This document shows, one piece after another, positions 17,059 through 25,420 of a DNA stretch of 64,000 nucleotides. A model generated the notes under the pieces. It was not told where the DNA came from and made no database searches. It was given only the letters and a program-made list of their open reading frames with translations. Origin of the DNA: Streptomyces dioscori (GTDB lineage: Bacteria > Actinomycetota > Actinomycetes > Streptomycetales > Streptomycetaceae); the NCBI RefSeq assembly GCF_003024195.1, contig NZ_KZ679056.1:124001-188000 (forward strand). The letters run 5' to 3'. The stretch's first letter is position 1. The number at the start of each line of letters is the position of its first letter. The translations under genes and the position numbers were made by a program.

Positions 17059-17913
17059 ATGTCCGTGCACACATCCGGAACGGCCCACCGCTCGCGCGCA
17101 CGCGTCCACCTCAGAACGCGCCTCGGCGCGATGGGCATCCTGCTCCTGTCCCTCTCCCTGTCCCTCTCCGCCCTCATCGCCCGTCCCGCCCACGCGGCCG
17201 ACGTCCCGGCCCGCGGCTCCGCGTACATGGGCATGGGCGTCATCCCGCACGACGGCCAGGACGGCCTGCCGACCCCCGGCGACGCCACCCAGACAGAGGG
17301 CGTCGACGTCAGCAGCCACCAGGGCAACGTCGCCTGGTCGACCCTGTGGAGCAGCGGGGTCAAATGGGCCTATGTGAAGGCCACCGAGGGGACGTACTAC
17401 ACGAACCCCTACTTCACCCAGCAGTACAACGGCTCGTACAACGTCGGCATGATCCGCGGCGCGTACCACTTCGCGACCCCCGACACGACGAGCGGCGCCG
17501 CCCAGGCCAACTACTTCGTGAACAACGGCGGCGGCTGGTCGAAGGACGGCAAGACGCTGCCGGGCGCGCTCGACATCGAGTGGAACCCGTACGGGGCGGC
17601 CTGCTACGGCAAGACGCAGAGCGCGATGGTCACCTGGATCCGCGACTTCCTGAACCAGTACAAGGCCCGCACCGGCCGTGACGCCGTCATCTACTCGGCC
17701 ACCAGCTGGTGGACCCAGTGCACCGGGAACTACTCCGGTTTCGCCTCCGCCAACCCGCTCTGGATCGCCCGCTACGCCTCGGCGGTGGGCACGCTCCCGG
17801 CGGGCTGGAGCTACTACACGATGTGGCAGTACACGTCCTCCGGCCCAACGGTCGGCGACCACAACAAGTTCAACGGCGCCCTCGACCGCGTGGTGGCACT
17901 CGCCAACGGCTGA
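17059..17913 (+). CDS. Secreted GH25 lysozyme (N-acetylmuramidase)
   Basis: A 284-residue secreted muramidase of glycoside hydrolase family 25 that cleaves the beta-1,4 MurNAc-GlcNAc bond. A signal peptide with a basic start and a long hydrophobic core (ILLLSLSLSLSALIA) ends near AHAAD. The catalytic domain has the family signatures GVDVSSHQG (Asp), AYVKATEGT, IRGAYHFA and DIEWNP (the catalytic DxE), plus the terminal WQYTSSG. ATG 17059 has GGAGG about 8 nt upstream. It ends just before a strong hairpin shared with the convergent lon gene. Likely roles are wall turnover, development or competition. Confidence 0.93.
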   Translation: MSVHTSGTAHRSRARVHLRTRLGAMGILLLSLSLSLSALIARPAHAADVPARGSAYMGMGVIPHDGQDGLPTPGDATQTEGVDVSSHQGNVAWSTLWSSGVKWAYVKATEGTYYTNPYFTQQYNGSYNVGMIRGAYHFATPDTTSGAAQANYFVNNGGGWSKDGKTLPGALDIEWNPYGAACYGKTQSAMVTWIRDFLNQYKARTGRDAVIYSATSWWTQCTGNYSGFASANPLWIARYASAVGTLPAGWSYYTMWQYTSSGPTVGDHNKFNGALDRVVALANG

Positions 17914-17949
17914 TCCGCATCGCCCGTACGTACCCGTACGTACGCGGAA

Positions 17950-17982
17950 GGCCCGGACCCCTCACGAAGAGGGGCCCGGGCC
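17950..17982. terminator. Bidirectional hairpin terminator between lysozyme and lon
   Basis: Inverted repeat with 14-nt arms (17950-17963 and 17969-17982), one mismatch and a 5-nt loop, in the 140 bp between two convergent genes. It can serve both. An alternating GTACGTAC run lies just upstream (about 17927-17945). Confidence 0.75.
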
Positions 17983-18053
17983 CTACCCGACCGATGGCGT
18001 CCGTCACTGCGCCACCGGAGTCCGTGCCACGCGGCTCACACGGGCCGCACGGC

Positions 18054-20471
18054 TCACGCCGCCAGCGGAACCTCCGTCGCCGCGCCGTTCGTCGCCGGCG
18101 CCAGCGCAAGTTCCAGGACCTGGCGGACGTCCGTCACCGCGTGGACGTCGAGCTTCTCCAGGACCTCGGCCGGTACATCGTCCAGGTCGGCCTCGTTGCG
18201 CTTCGGGATGATCACCGTGGTGACACCCGCCCGGTGCGCGGCGAGCAGCTTCTGCTTGACGCCGCCGATCGGCAGCACCCGCCCGGTGAGCGAGACCTCA
18301 CCCGTCATGGCCACGTCGGTACGGACCAGGCGGCCGGAGAGCAGCGAGGCCAGTGCGGTCGTCATCGTGACACCCGCGCTCGGGCCGTCCTTCGGCACCG
18401 CGCCCGCCGGGAAGTGGATGTGCACGCCCCGGTCCTTGAGGTCGGCGACAGGCAGTTCCAGTTCGGCGCCGTGCGAGCGCAGGAAGGAGAGCGCGATCTG
18501 CGCCGACTCCTTCATCACGTCGCCCAGCTGACCGGTGAGGGTCAGTCCCGCCGCGCCCGTCTCCGGGTCGGCGAGCGACGCCTCGACGAAGAGGACGTCA
18601 CCACCGGCGCCGGTGACCGCGAGGCCGGTCGCCACACCGGGCACCGCCGTGCGGCGCTCGGCCGGGTCCTGGGCGGACTCGGGCACGTGGTGCGGCCTGC
18701 CGATCAGCGCGCGCAGATCGTCCGCGCCGACCGTGAACGGCAGCTTCCGCTCGCCGAGTTCGTGCTGCGCCGCGATCTTGCGGAGCAGCCGTGCGACGGA
18801 CCGCTCCAGGTTCCGTACGCCCGCCTCGCGGGTGTACTCGCCCGCCAGCCTGCGCAGCGCGCTCTCGTCGAGGGTGACCTCCGCCTTCTCCAGTCCCGCC
18901 CGCTCCAGCTGGCGCGGGAGCAGGTGGTCGCGGGCGATGACGACCTTCTCGTCCTCGGTGTACCCGTCGAGCCGCACCAGTTCCATGCGGTCGAGCAGGG
19001 CCTCCGGGATGGCCTCCAGCACGTTGGCCGTGGCGAGGAAGACGACGTCGCTCAGGTCCAGCTCGACCTCCAGGTAGTGGTCCCGGAAGGTGTGGTTCTG
19101 GGCCGGGTCGAGGACTTCGAGGAGGGCCGCCGCCGGGTCGCCCCGGAAGTCGGAGCCCACCTTGTCGATCTCGTCGAGCAGGACCACCGGGTTCATGGAC
19201 CCGGCCTCCTTGATCGCCCGTACGATCCGGCCGGGCAGCGCGCCGACGTACGTACGCCGGTGCCCGCGGATCTCCGCCTCGTCCCGTACGCCACCGAGGG
19301 CGACCCGGACGAACTTGCGCCCCATGGCGTGCGCGACCGACTCACCAAGGCTCGTCTTGCCGACGCCGGGAGGTCCGACGAGCGCGAGCACGGCACCGCC
19401 GCGCCGGCCGCCCACGACCCCGAGACCCCGGTCGTTACGGCGCTTGCGGACCGCCAGGTACTCGGTGATCCGCTCCTTCACGTCGTCCAGACCGGCGTGC
19501 TCGGCGTCCAGGACCGTCTTGGCGCCCTGGATGTCGTACTCGTCCTGTGTGCGCTCGTTCCACGGCAGTTCGAGCACGGTGTCGAGCCAGGTGCGGATCC
19601 AGGAGCCCTCGGGCGACTGGTCGCTGGAGCGCTCCAGCTTCTCGACCTCCTTGAGCGCGGCCTCGCGGACCTTCTCGGGGAGGTCGGCGGCCTCGACGCG
19701 GGCCCGGTAGTCGTCGGACTCCTCGCCCTCGGCCTCGCCGTTCAGCTCGCGCAGCTCCTTGCGCACGGCCTCCAGCTGCCGCCGCAGCAGGAACTCCCGC
19801 TGCTGCTTGTCCACACCCTCCTGTACGTCCTTGGCGATGGACTCGGCGACATCCTGCTCGGCGAGGTGCTCACGCAGCTGCTCGGTGGCGAGCTTCAGCC
19901 GGGCCACCGGGTCGGAGGTCTCCAGGAGCTCGACCTTCTGGGCGGTCGTCAGGAACGGCGAGTAACCGGAGTTGTCGGCGAGCGCGGACACGTCGTCGAT
20001 CTGCTGGACGCGGTCCACTACCTGCCAGGCGGCCCGCTTCTTCAGCCAGTTCGTGGCCAGCGCCTTGTACTCCTTGACCAGCTCGGTCACGGAACCGGGC
20101 AGCGGGTCCGGCACGGTCTCCTCGACCTGCGTGCCCTCCACCCACAGGGCCGCTCCCGGCCCGGTCGTACCGGCGCCCACACGCACCCGTCCGCGACCGC
20201 GGATCAGGGCACCGGGGTCACCGTCGGCGAGGCGCCCGACCTGCTCGACCGTGCCGAGCACCCCCGTGTTCGCGTACGTGCCGTCGATCCGCGGAACAAG
20301 AAGCACCCGCGGCTTGCTGGCACCGGTGGAACGGGCTGCTGCCTGCGCGGCCTCCACCGCGGCGCGTACATCGGCGTCGTTCAGGTCCAGGGGCACCACC
20401 ATGCCGGGCAGCACGACCTCGTCGTCGAGCGGCAGCACGGGCAGAGTGAGCGGTTCGGACGTCAAAGTCAT
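18054..20471 (-). CDS. lon: ATP-dependent protease Lon
   Basis: An 805-residue cytosolic AAA+ protease that degrades misfolded and regulatory proteins. The N-terminal substrate-binding domain (from TLPVLPLDDEVVLPGM) is followed by coiled coil and the AAA+ module with Walker A GPPGVGKTS and Walker B PVVLLDEIDKVGSD. The C-terminal Ser-Lys protease domain has the catalytic Ser in PKDGPSAG (about residue 698) and the Lys in GGVKQKLLAAH (about 741), the 43-residue spacing known from E. coli Lon. ATG 20471 has GGGGAG upstream and is preferred over 20492, which would abut the operator. A HAIR-like inverted repeat upstream suggests HspR control. Confidence 0.96.
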   Translation of the reverse strand: MTLTSEPLTLPVLPLDDEVVLPGMVVPLDLNDADVRAAVEAAQAAARSTGASKPRVLLVPRIDGTYANTGVLGTVEQVGRLADGDPGALIRGRGRVRVGAGTTGPGAALWVEGTQVEETVPDPLPGSVTELVKEYKALATNWLKKRAAWQVVDRVQQIDDVSALADNSGYSPFLTTAQKVELLETSDPVARLKLATEQLREHLAEQDVAESIAKDVQEGVDKQQREFLLRRQLEAVRKELRELNGEAEGEESDDYRARVEAADLPEKVREAALKEVEKLERSSDQSPEGSWIRTWLDTVLELPWNERTQDEYDIQGAKTVLDAEHAGLDDVKERITEYLAVRKRRNDRGLGVVGGRRGGAVLALVGPPGVGKTSLGESVAHAMGRKFVRVALGGVRDEAEIRGHRRTYVGALPGRIVRAIKEAGSMNPVVLLDEIDKVGSDFRGDPAAALLEVLDPAQNHTFRDHYLEVELDLSDVVFLATANVLEAIPEALLDRMELVRLDGYTEDEKVVIARDHLLPRQLERAGLEKAEVTLDESALRRLAGEYTREAGVRNLERSVARLLRKIAAQHELGERKLPFTVGADDLRALIGRPHHVPESAQDPAERRTAVPGVATGLAVTGAGGDVLFVEASLADPETGAAGLTLTGQLGDVMKESAQIALSFLRSHGAELELPVADLKDRGVHIHFPAGAVPKDGPSAGVTMTTALASLLSGRLVRTDVAMTGEVSLTGRVLPIGGVKQKLLAAHRAGVTTVIIPKRNEADLDDVPAEVLEKLDVHAVTDVRQVLELALAPATNGAATEVPLAA

Positions 20472-20492
20472 GATCTCCCCTTCGGCATTCAA

Positions 20493-20513
20493 GTTGAGCT
20501 ATGCCGACTCAAT
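20493..20513. promoter_or_regulatory. HAIR-like operator (HspR site) upstream of lon
   Basis: The sequence GTTGAGC, seven spacer bases, then ACTCAAT. This matches the HspR-associated inverted repeat CTTGAGT-N7-ACTCAAG at 11 of 14 defined positions with exact spacing. It lies 22 bp upstream of the lon start. In Streptomyces, lon is a known member of the HspR heat-shock regulon, so repression by HspR with release on heat shock is the expected control. Confidence 0.85.
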
Positions 20514-20665
20514 GCACGTGAGCCTCCGATTGTTCCCTTTCCGCTGTTCGCTGTGAGCGATCGCCTGCTGGACGGGCTGATTACGGGCCCCACGGCCGAA
20601 CGTCCGGGCGGCTTCCGGCGTCGCAGGAACGTCGTCGACACGTCGATACAACGCCGGGGAGCGTC

Positions 20666-21604
20666 ATGCGGATCAACTTGCTGTTGCGGCTGCTCGTCGC
20701 GGGGGGCCTGCTCGCCGGAGCCGCCGGGTGCGGTCAAGGGAGCGCCGGGGACGGCGGTGCCGGCGGCTCCGGCGTCGGGGGCGGTTCGACCCACGGCCCG
20801 GAAGGAAGCACCCAACGCGCCCGTGACGTCTCCGAGGCCTGGTCCGGTTCGAAGGCGGCGCGGATCTGGCGCGAGCGGTACTTCCCGATGGACGCCGCCG
20901 TCCAGCTTCCCGCGGGTGCCTTCCGCAACGAGGCCGACGAGCGCGCGTACGCCACCCAGAACTTCGAACTCGGCGGCCCGCTCCCCTCCCGCTCGCCGAA
21001 GGAGGGTGAGGTCCGCTGGCGTGGCGGCGGCACGCTCGCCCTGCCCGTCTCCTCGGCGCGGGCGGCCTACGAGAAGCTCGCCCGGGGCCGGAACTCCGGC
21101 CCCTCCCTCGTCGTGACGGGCGCGCGGCTCGGAACGATGACCCTGTCCACCAGCCGGGGGCCGGCGGCCGTGCCCGCGTGGCTCTTCACGGTCAGGGGGT
21201 ACGACACCCCGCTCAAGCGGGTCGCGGTCGCGCCCTCCGAACTCCCCCGGCCGCCGGTCGGGCCCGTTGAGCAGACCTCGGACGAGCAGACCTCGGACTT
21301 CCTGCTTCCGCTCTCCGGGATTGGGCCGGTGTCGCGGGACGAGGCCGCCGTCACGCTGCGGGCCCAGCACGGTTCCTGCGACAAGGGTCCGCAGGTGGCC
21401 GTCCTGGAGACCGCGGACAACGTGGTGTTCTCCGCCGGGGTCCGTGACCGGTCGGACGGCCCGTGCACGTCCGAGATGCGGTCGAAGAAGGTGACGGTGC
21501 GGCTCGACCGGCCGGTCGGCGACCGCATGCTCCTCGACGCGTTCACGGGCAGGCCCGTGCCCTACGCCGCGCCGCCGGGCTCCCTGGCACCGTCCTGGAG
21601 CTGA
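20666..21604 (+). CDS. Putative lipoprotein of unknown function
   Basis: A 312-residue secreted lipoprotein. The signal peptide has a lipobox LLAGAAGC, so Cys about 22 should be lipidated. A Gly/Ser-rich linker follows, then a domain of about 270 residues without recognisable catalytic motifs. Segments include EAWSGSKAARIWRERYFPM and a VPAWLFTVRGYDTPLKRVAV strand, and a C-terminal block (GPQVAVLETADNVVFSAGV) probably forms beta structure. A short duplication EQTSDEQTSD is visible. It is divergent from lon, sharing its upstream region. ATG 20666 has GGGGAG 6 nt upstream. Confidence 0.75.
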   Translation: MRINLLLRLLVAGGLLAGAAGCGQGSAGDGGAGGSGVGGGSTHGPEGSTQRARDVSEAWSGSKAARIWRERYFPMDAAVQLPAGAFRNEADERAYATQNFELGGPLPSRSPKEGEVRWRGGGTLALPVSSARAAYEKLARGRNSGPSLVVTGARLGTMTLSTSRGPAAVPAWLFTVRGYDTPLKRVAVAPSELPRPPVGPVEQTSDEQTSDFLLPLSGIGPVSRDEAAVTLRAQHGSCDKGPQVAVLETADNVVFSAGVRDRSDGPCTSEMRSKKVTVRLDRPVGDRMLLDAFTGRPVPYAAPPGSLAPSWS

Positions 21605-21674
21605 ACGACGAATCCCGGCACCCGTACCGAAGCCCCTCCCCGGGGGGTCTTATTCGAGTGCGGGCCCGGTGGGG

Positions 21675-21862
21675 GCTGGCCGCGCAGTTCCCCGCGCCCC
21701 TAACGGCACCCGGGCCCACAGATATACGACCACCCCAGCCCCCCAAGGGGCGCGGGGAACGGCGCGCCCAACCCCCACCGAACCCGCACCCGCCACGCCC
21801 CGACGACCCTTCAAACCCCCCGCACCCCCAACCCCGCAAGGGGCGCGGGGAACGGCGCGCCC
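21675..21862. repeat. Dispersed Streptomyces palindromic repeat cluster
   Basis: Three copies of the GCGCAGTTCCCCGCGCCCC word in the 408 bp after the lipoprotein gene: one forward (about 21680-21701) and two inverted (about 21746-21768 and 21839-21861). The two inverted copies share an altered CGGCGCGCCC end and are flanked by CAACCCCCACCGAAC, showing local duplication of an 80-95 bp block. No gene was found in this interval. Confidence 0.85.
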
Positions 21863-22012
21863 AACCCCCACCGAACACGCACCCGAACCAGCCACGGCCC
21901 GACGGCCCTACAGCCCTACAGACCCCCCGCGCTCGCGGCGCCCTTCACATGGACCGCCGCGGCGCGGCGAAAATCCGCTGCCCGGGCAGGCGCGGCTTGC
22001 CAGGATGGGGGC

Positions 22013-22699
22013 ATGACCGCGTACGACACCCCGCACGGCAGCCCCGAAGTCATCGACCGCCGCGACGGACCGTACGGCGAGGTCGTGCTGCGCCGTCACG
22101 GCGACCTGCTGCAGATCATCGCCAACGGCTGCTTCCTCATGGACACCTCGGACGGCCGCTCGGAGAGGCTGCTGGTGGACGCCGCACTCGGCGCACTGGA
22201 CGGGCGCCCCGCGCCGGAGATCCTGATCGGCGGCCTCGGCGTGGGCTTCTCCCTCGCCCACGCGGCGGCAGCCCCCCGCTGGGGCCGTATCGCCGTCGCC
22301 GAACGGGAACGGGCCATCATCGACTGGCACCGCGCCGGCCCGCTCGCGGAGCTGTCGGCCTCCGCGCTCGCGGACCCGCGTACCGAGATCATCGAGGTCG
22401 ACCTCGTCGCGCACGTCAATGAGACATCCGACACGTACGACGTACTGTGCCTCGACATCGACAACGGACCCGAGTGGACCGTCACTGAGGGCAACGAGAG
22501 CCTGTACTCACGGGCCGGACTCGCCGCGTGTGCAAGGGTGTTGAGGAAAGACGGGGTACTCGCTGTTTGGTCGGCCAAACCTTCGCCTGATTTCGCAAGA
22601 ACCTTGCGGAATGCCGGGTTCCGACACGTGCGTACCGAAGAGATCCCCGTTGCCCGGGGCGTTCCGGACGTGGTGCATCTCGCGGTAAGACCTGGATAG
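22013..22699 (+). CDS. Spermidine synthase-like methyltransferase-fold protein
   Basis: A 228-residue protein with the Rossmann fold of polyamine aminopropyltransferases and SAM methyltransferases. Glycine-rich motif I is LIGGLGVGFSLAHA, the acidic end of strand 2 is VAERERAIIDW, and DVLCLDIDNGPEW is the motif that follows. It lacks the full N-terminal beta-barrel of true spermidine synthases and belongs to the shorter spermidine-synthase-like group common in actinobacteria. True catalysis is unproven. No operon partner; the response-regulator gene follows 112 bp downstream. Confidence 0.78.
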   Translation: MTAYDTPHGSPEVIDRRDGPYGEVVLRRHGDLLQIIANGCFLMDTSDGRSERLLVDAALGALDGRPAPEILIGGLGVGFSLAHAAAAPRWGRIAVAERERAIIDWHRAGPLAELSASALADPRTEIIEVDLVAHVNETSDTYDVLCLDIDNGPEWTVTEGNESLYSRAGLAACARVLRKDGVLAVWSAKPSPDFARTLRNAGFRHVRTEEIPVARGVPDVVHLAVRPG

Positions 22700-22811
22700 C
22701 CGAGCGACGGTCACTGCCCGTACCCTGCTGCTCTGACGCCGATCATTCAAGCGTCAAGCGCAGTCATGGAATCACCCCACTGGTTCCGGAAAGCACACTC
22801 AGGGGCGGGCG

Positions 22812-23549
22812 ATGGAGCAGACACACACCTCGCACAACGGCACGGCGGCCACGCCGGGCGCTCAGCGCCGGGTGCTGGTGGTCGAGGACGATCCGACGAT
22901 CGTCGACGCCATCGCCGCCCGGCTTCGCGCCGAGGGATTCCTCGTGCAAACAGCGGGTGACGGACCGGCCGCCGTCGACACGGCCGAGGCATGGCAGCCC
23001 GACCTGCTGATCCTCGACATCATGCTGCCGGGCTTCGACGGCCTGGAGGTCTGCCGCCGCGTCCAGGCGGCCCGTCCGGTACCGGTGATGATGCTCACCG
23101 CCCGCGACGACGAGACGGACATGCTGGTCGGCCTCGGCGTGGGCGCCGACGACTACATGACGAAGCCGTTCTCGATGCGTGAGCTGGCCGCGCGCGTGCA
23201 CGTACTGTTGCGCCGCGTGGAGCGGGCCGCCCTGGCCGCGTCCACTCCGCGCTCCGGCATCCTGCGCCTCGGCGAGCTGGAGATCGACCACGCCCAGCGC
23301 CGGGTCCGGGTGCGCGCCGACGACGTGCACCTGACACCCACCGAGTTCGACCTGCTGGTCTGCCTGGCGAACACGCCCCGCGCTGTCCTCTCGCGCGAGC
23401 AGCTGCTGGCCGAGGTCTGGGACTGGGCGGACGCCTCCGGCACGCGGACCGTGGACAGCCACATCAAGGCGCTGCGCCGGAAGATCGGCGCGGAGCGGAT
23501 CCGTACGGTGCACGGTGTGGGCTACGCGCTGGAGACCCCGACACCCTAG
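22812..23549 (+). CDS. OmpR/PhoB family response regulator
   Basis: A 245-residue regulator. The receiver domain (about residues 20-135) has the acidic pair VVEDD, the phosphoacceptor Asp about 69 in LLILDIMLPG, the Thr in MMLTARDD and the Lys in DYMTKPFS. A winged-helix DNA-binding domain follows (LTPTEFDLLVCLANTPRAV, then RTVDSHIKALRRKIG). The cognate kinase gene begins about 30 bp downstream on the same strand. This pair sits between a methyltransferase-like gene and kgd; the signal is unknown. Confidence 0.93.
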   Translation: MEQTHTSHNGTAATPGAQRRVLVVEDDPTIVDAIAARLRAEGFLVQTAGDGPAAVDTAEAWQPDLLILDIMLPGFDGLEVCRRVQAARPVPVMMLTARDDETDMLVGLGVGADDYMTKPFSMRELAARVHVLLRRVERAALAASTPRSGILRLGELEIDHAQRRVRVRADDVHLTPTEFDLLVCLANTPRAVLSREQLLAEVWDWADASGTRTVDSHIKALRRKIGAERIRTVHGVGYALETPTP

Positions 23550-23581
23550 AGTCGGGCACCCTGACCGAGGGGGCGTATGTG

Positions 23582-25135
23582 ATGAGGGGTCTCGGCGTAC
23601 TGCGCAAGCGCGCCAAGGCGGGCACGGGCCTGATCTCCGGCACGGGTTCCGGCTCTGGTTCCGTACCGGCCGCCGGAGCGGGCCCCGGGGCGGGGCCTGG
23701 TCCGGAACCTGGCGCAGGGCCTGTTTCCGGCACGCAGTCCGGTGGCACGTCCGGTGCCGATGCCGGGCCCCATGCCGGCCCCGGCCCCCATGCCGGCCCC
23801 GGTCCCTACGCCGACGCCGTTTCCGGCGCGAGTCCGGCGCTGGGCCCCGGTCCCGCTGCCGGCACGGGCGCGGGCGGCTTCGCAGCGACGCGCCCGGCAC
23901 CGGGTTCCGCGCCGGGTTCCGCGCCGGGTTCCGCGCCGGACGCCGGCGGAACGTCCGGCACGACCTCCGGCGGCGCGACATCCGGCACCACGTCCGGCAC
24001 GAGCGCGGGCGTCGGCCCGAATGCCGCCCCGGGTACCGGATCCGGCTCGGGTTCGGGATCGTGGGGTGACATGCGCCCCTTCTCCATCAAGACCAAGCTC
24101 GGCACGCTGGTCGTCGTCGCCGTCTTCATCACCACCGGTCTGCTGATGATCGCGGTGCGCACCGAGACGGAACTGCGCTTCATTACGGTCTTCTCGATGA
24201 TCGCGACCCTGCTGATCACCCAGTTCGTGGCGCACTCGATCACCGCCCCGCTGGACGAGATGAACACCGTCGCGCGGGGCATCTCGCACGGCGACTACAC
24301 CCGCCGGGTCAGGGGCGCCGACCGCCGCGACGAGCTGGGCGACCTGGCCCAGACGATCAACCGCATGGCCGACGACCTGGAGGCCCAGGAACGCCAGCGC
24401 AAGGAGCTCGTGGCGAACGTCTCGCACGAGCTGCGTACGCCCATCGCGGGCCTGCGGGCGGTCCTGGAGAACGTGGTGGACGGTGTCTCCGCCGCCGACC
24501 CCGAGACGATGCGCACCGCGCTGAAGCAGACGGAGCGCCTCGGCCGGCTGGTGGAGACGCTGCTCGACCTCTCCCGCCTGGACAACGGCGTCGTACCGCT
24601 GCGCAAGCGCCGCTTCGAGGTGTGGCCGTACCTGTCGGGCGTGCTCAAGGAGGCCAACATGGTGGCCTCCGCGCGCGCGGGCATCGCGTCCGGCTCCGGG
24701 AGCCACACGCGTACGGACGTCCATCTGCACCTCGACGTGTCGCCGCCCGAGCTGGCCGCGCACGCGGACCCGGAGCGGATCCACCAGGTGGTCGCCAACC
24801 TCATCGACAACGCGGTCAAGCACAGTCCGCCGCACGGCCGCGTCACGGTGAAGGCCCGGCGCGGCGACGGCCCCGAGTCGCTGGCCCTCGAAGTCCTGGA
24901 CGAGGGTCCCGGTATCCCGCGCTCGGAGTGGCACCGGGTCTTCGAGCGGTTCAACCGCGGCGGGGTCGTCGCGCCGCACGGGCCGGGCAGCGACGGCGGT
25001 ACGGGTCTGGGGCTGGCGATCGCCCGCTGGGCGGTCGATCTGCACGGTGGCCGGATCGGCGTGGCCGAATCCGAGCGCGGTTGCCGGATCCAGGTCACTC
25101 TTCCGGGAGTGCCCTCGCCGGACAGGTTGACGTAG
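23582..25135 (+). CDS. Sensor histidine kinase with long Gly/Pro-rich N-terminus
   Basis: A 517-residue kinase paired with the preceding response regulator. Residues 1 to about 160 are low complexity (Gly, Pro, Ala, Ser, Thr) with internal repeats such as AGPGPHAGPGPH and PGSAPGSAPGSAP. Two hydrophobic helices with only a few residues between them (about 170-215) have almost no extracytoplasmic loop. A HAMP (SITAPLDEMNTVARG) leads to the H box NVSHELRTP (His about 282), N box NLIDNAVKHSPP, and G boxes DEGPGIP and GGTGLGLAIA. With no periplasmic sensor, it probably reads membrane state, or the disordered N-terminus has a role. ATG 23582 was preferred over GTG 23579. Confidence 0.9.
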   Translation: MRGLGVLRKRAKAGTGLISGTGSGSGSVPAAGAGPGAGPGPEPGAGPVSGTQSGGTSGADAGPHAGPGPHAGPGPYADAVSGASPALGPGPAAGTGAGGFAATRPAPGSAPGSAPGSAPDAGGTSGTTSGGATSGTTSGTSAGVGPNAAPGTGSGSGSGSWGDMRPFSIKTKLGTLVVVAVFITTGLLMIAVRTETELRFITVFSMIATLLITQFVAHSITAPLDEMNTVARGISHGDYTRRVRGADRRDELGDLAQTINRMADDLEAQERQRKELVANVSHELRTPIAGLRAVLENVVDGVSAADPETMRTALKQTERLGRLVETLLDLSRLDNGVVPLRKRRFEVWPYLSGVLKEANMVASARAGIASGSGSHTRTDVHLHLDVSPPELAAHADPERIHQVVANLIDNAVKHSPPHGRVTVKARRGDGPESLALEVLDEGPGIPRSEWHRVFERFNRGGVVAPHGPGSDGGTGLGLAIARWAVDLHGGRIGVAESERGCRIQVTLPGVPSPDRLT

Positions 25136-25420
25136 GGTTCGAAGCGAGAGCCCAAGATCCACGTGATGGGGCAGCAGGACACGTGTCATCGTGCGTTCCT
25201 GGCACGGAGGTTCGGCCTTCCGAGGTCGCAGCTCTGAGCGGGCGCGCCCATTTCACATCGGAACCTCGCTTGTTTCCCGCCATTTCGAACGCCGAAACAC
25301 GCTTTTCGATGTGACTTACGCGACGATGACCAGGCCCGGACTGACCTAGCCGGTCCGGGGGGCGTAGCCTTTATTCCCGCTGTCCATCACCTTGTGAAGC
25401 GGAAGAGGGCGGTTGCCGCC

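Noticed and set aside
17709..21116. 1135-residue plus-strand open frame opposite lon
   Set aside because: Antisense shadow spanning three genes; no motif; lon is certain on the other strand.
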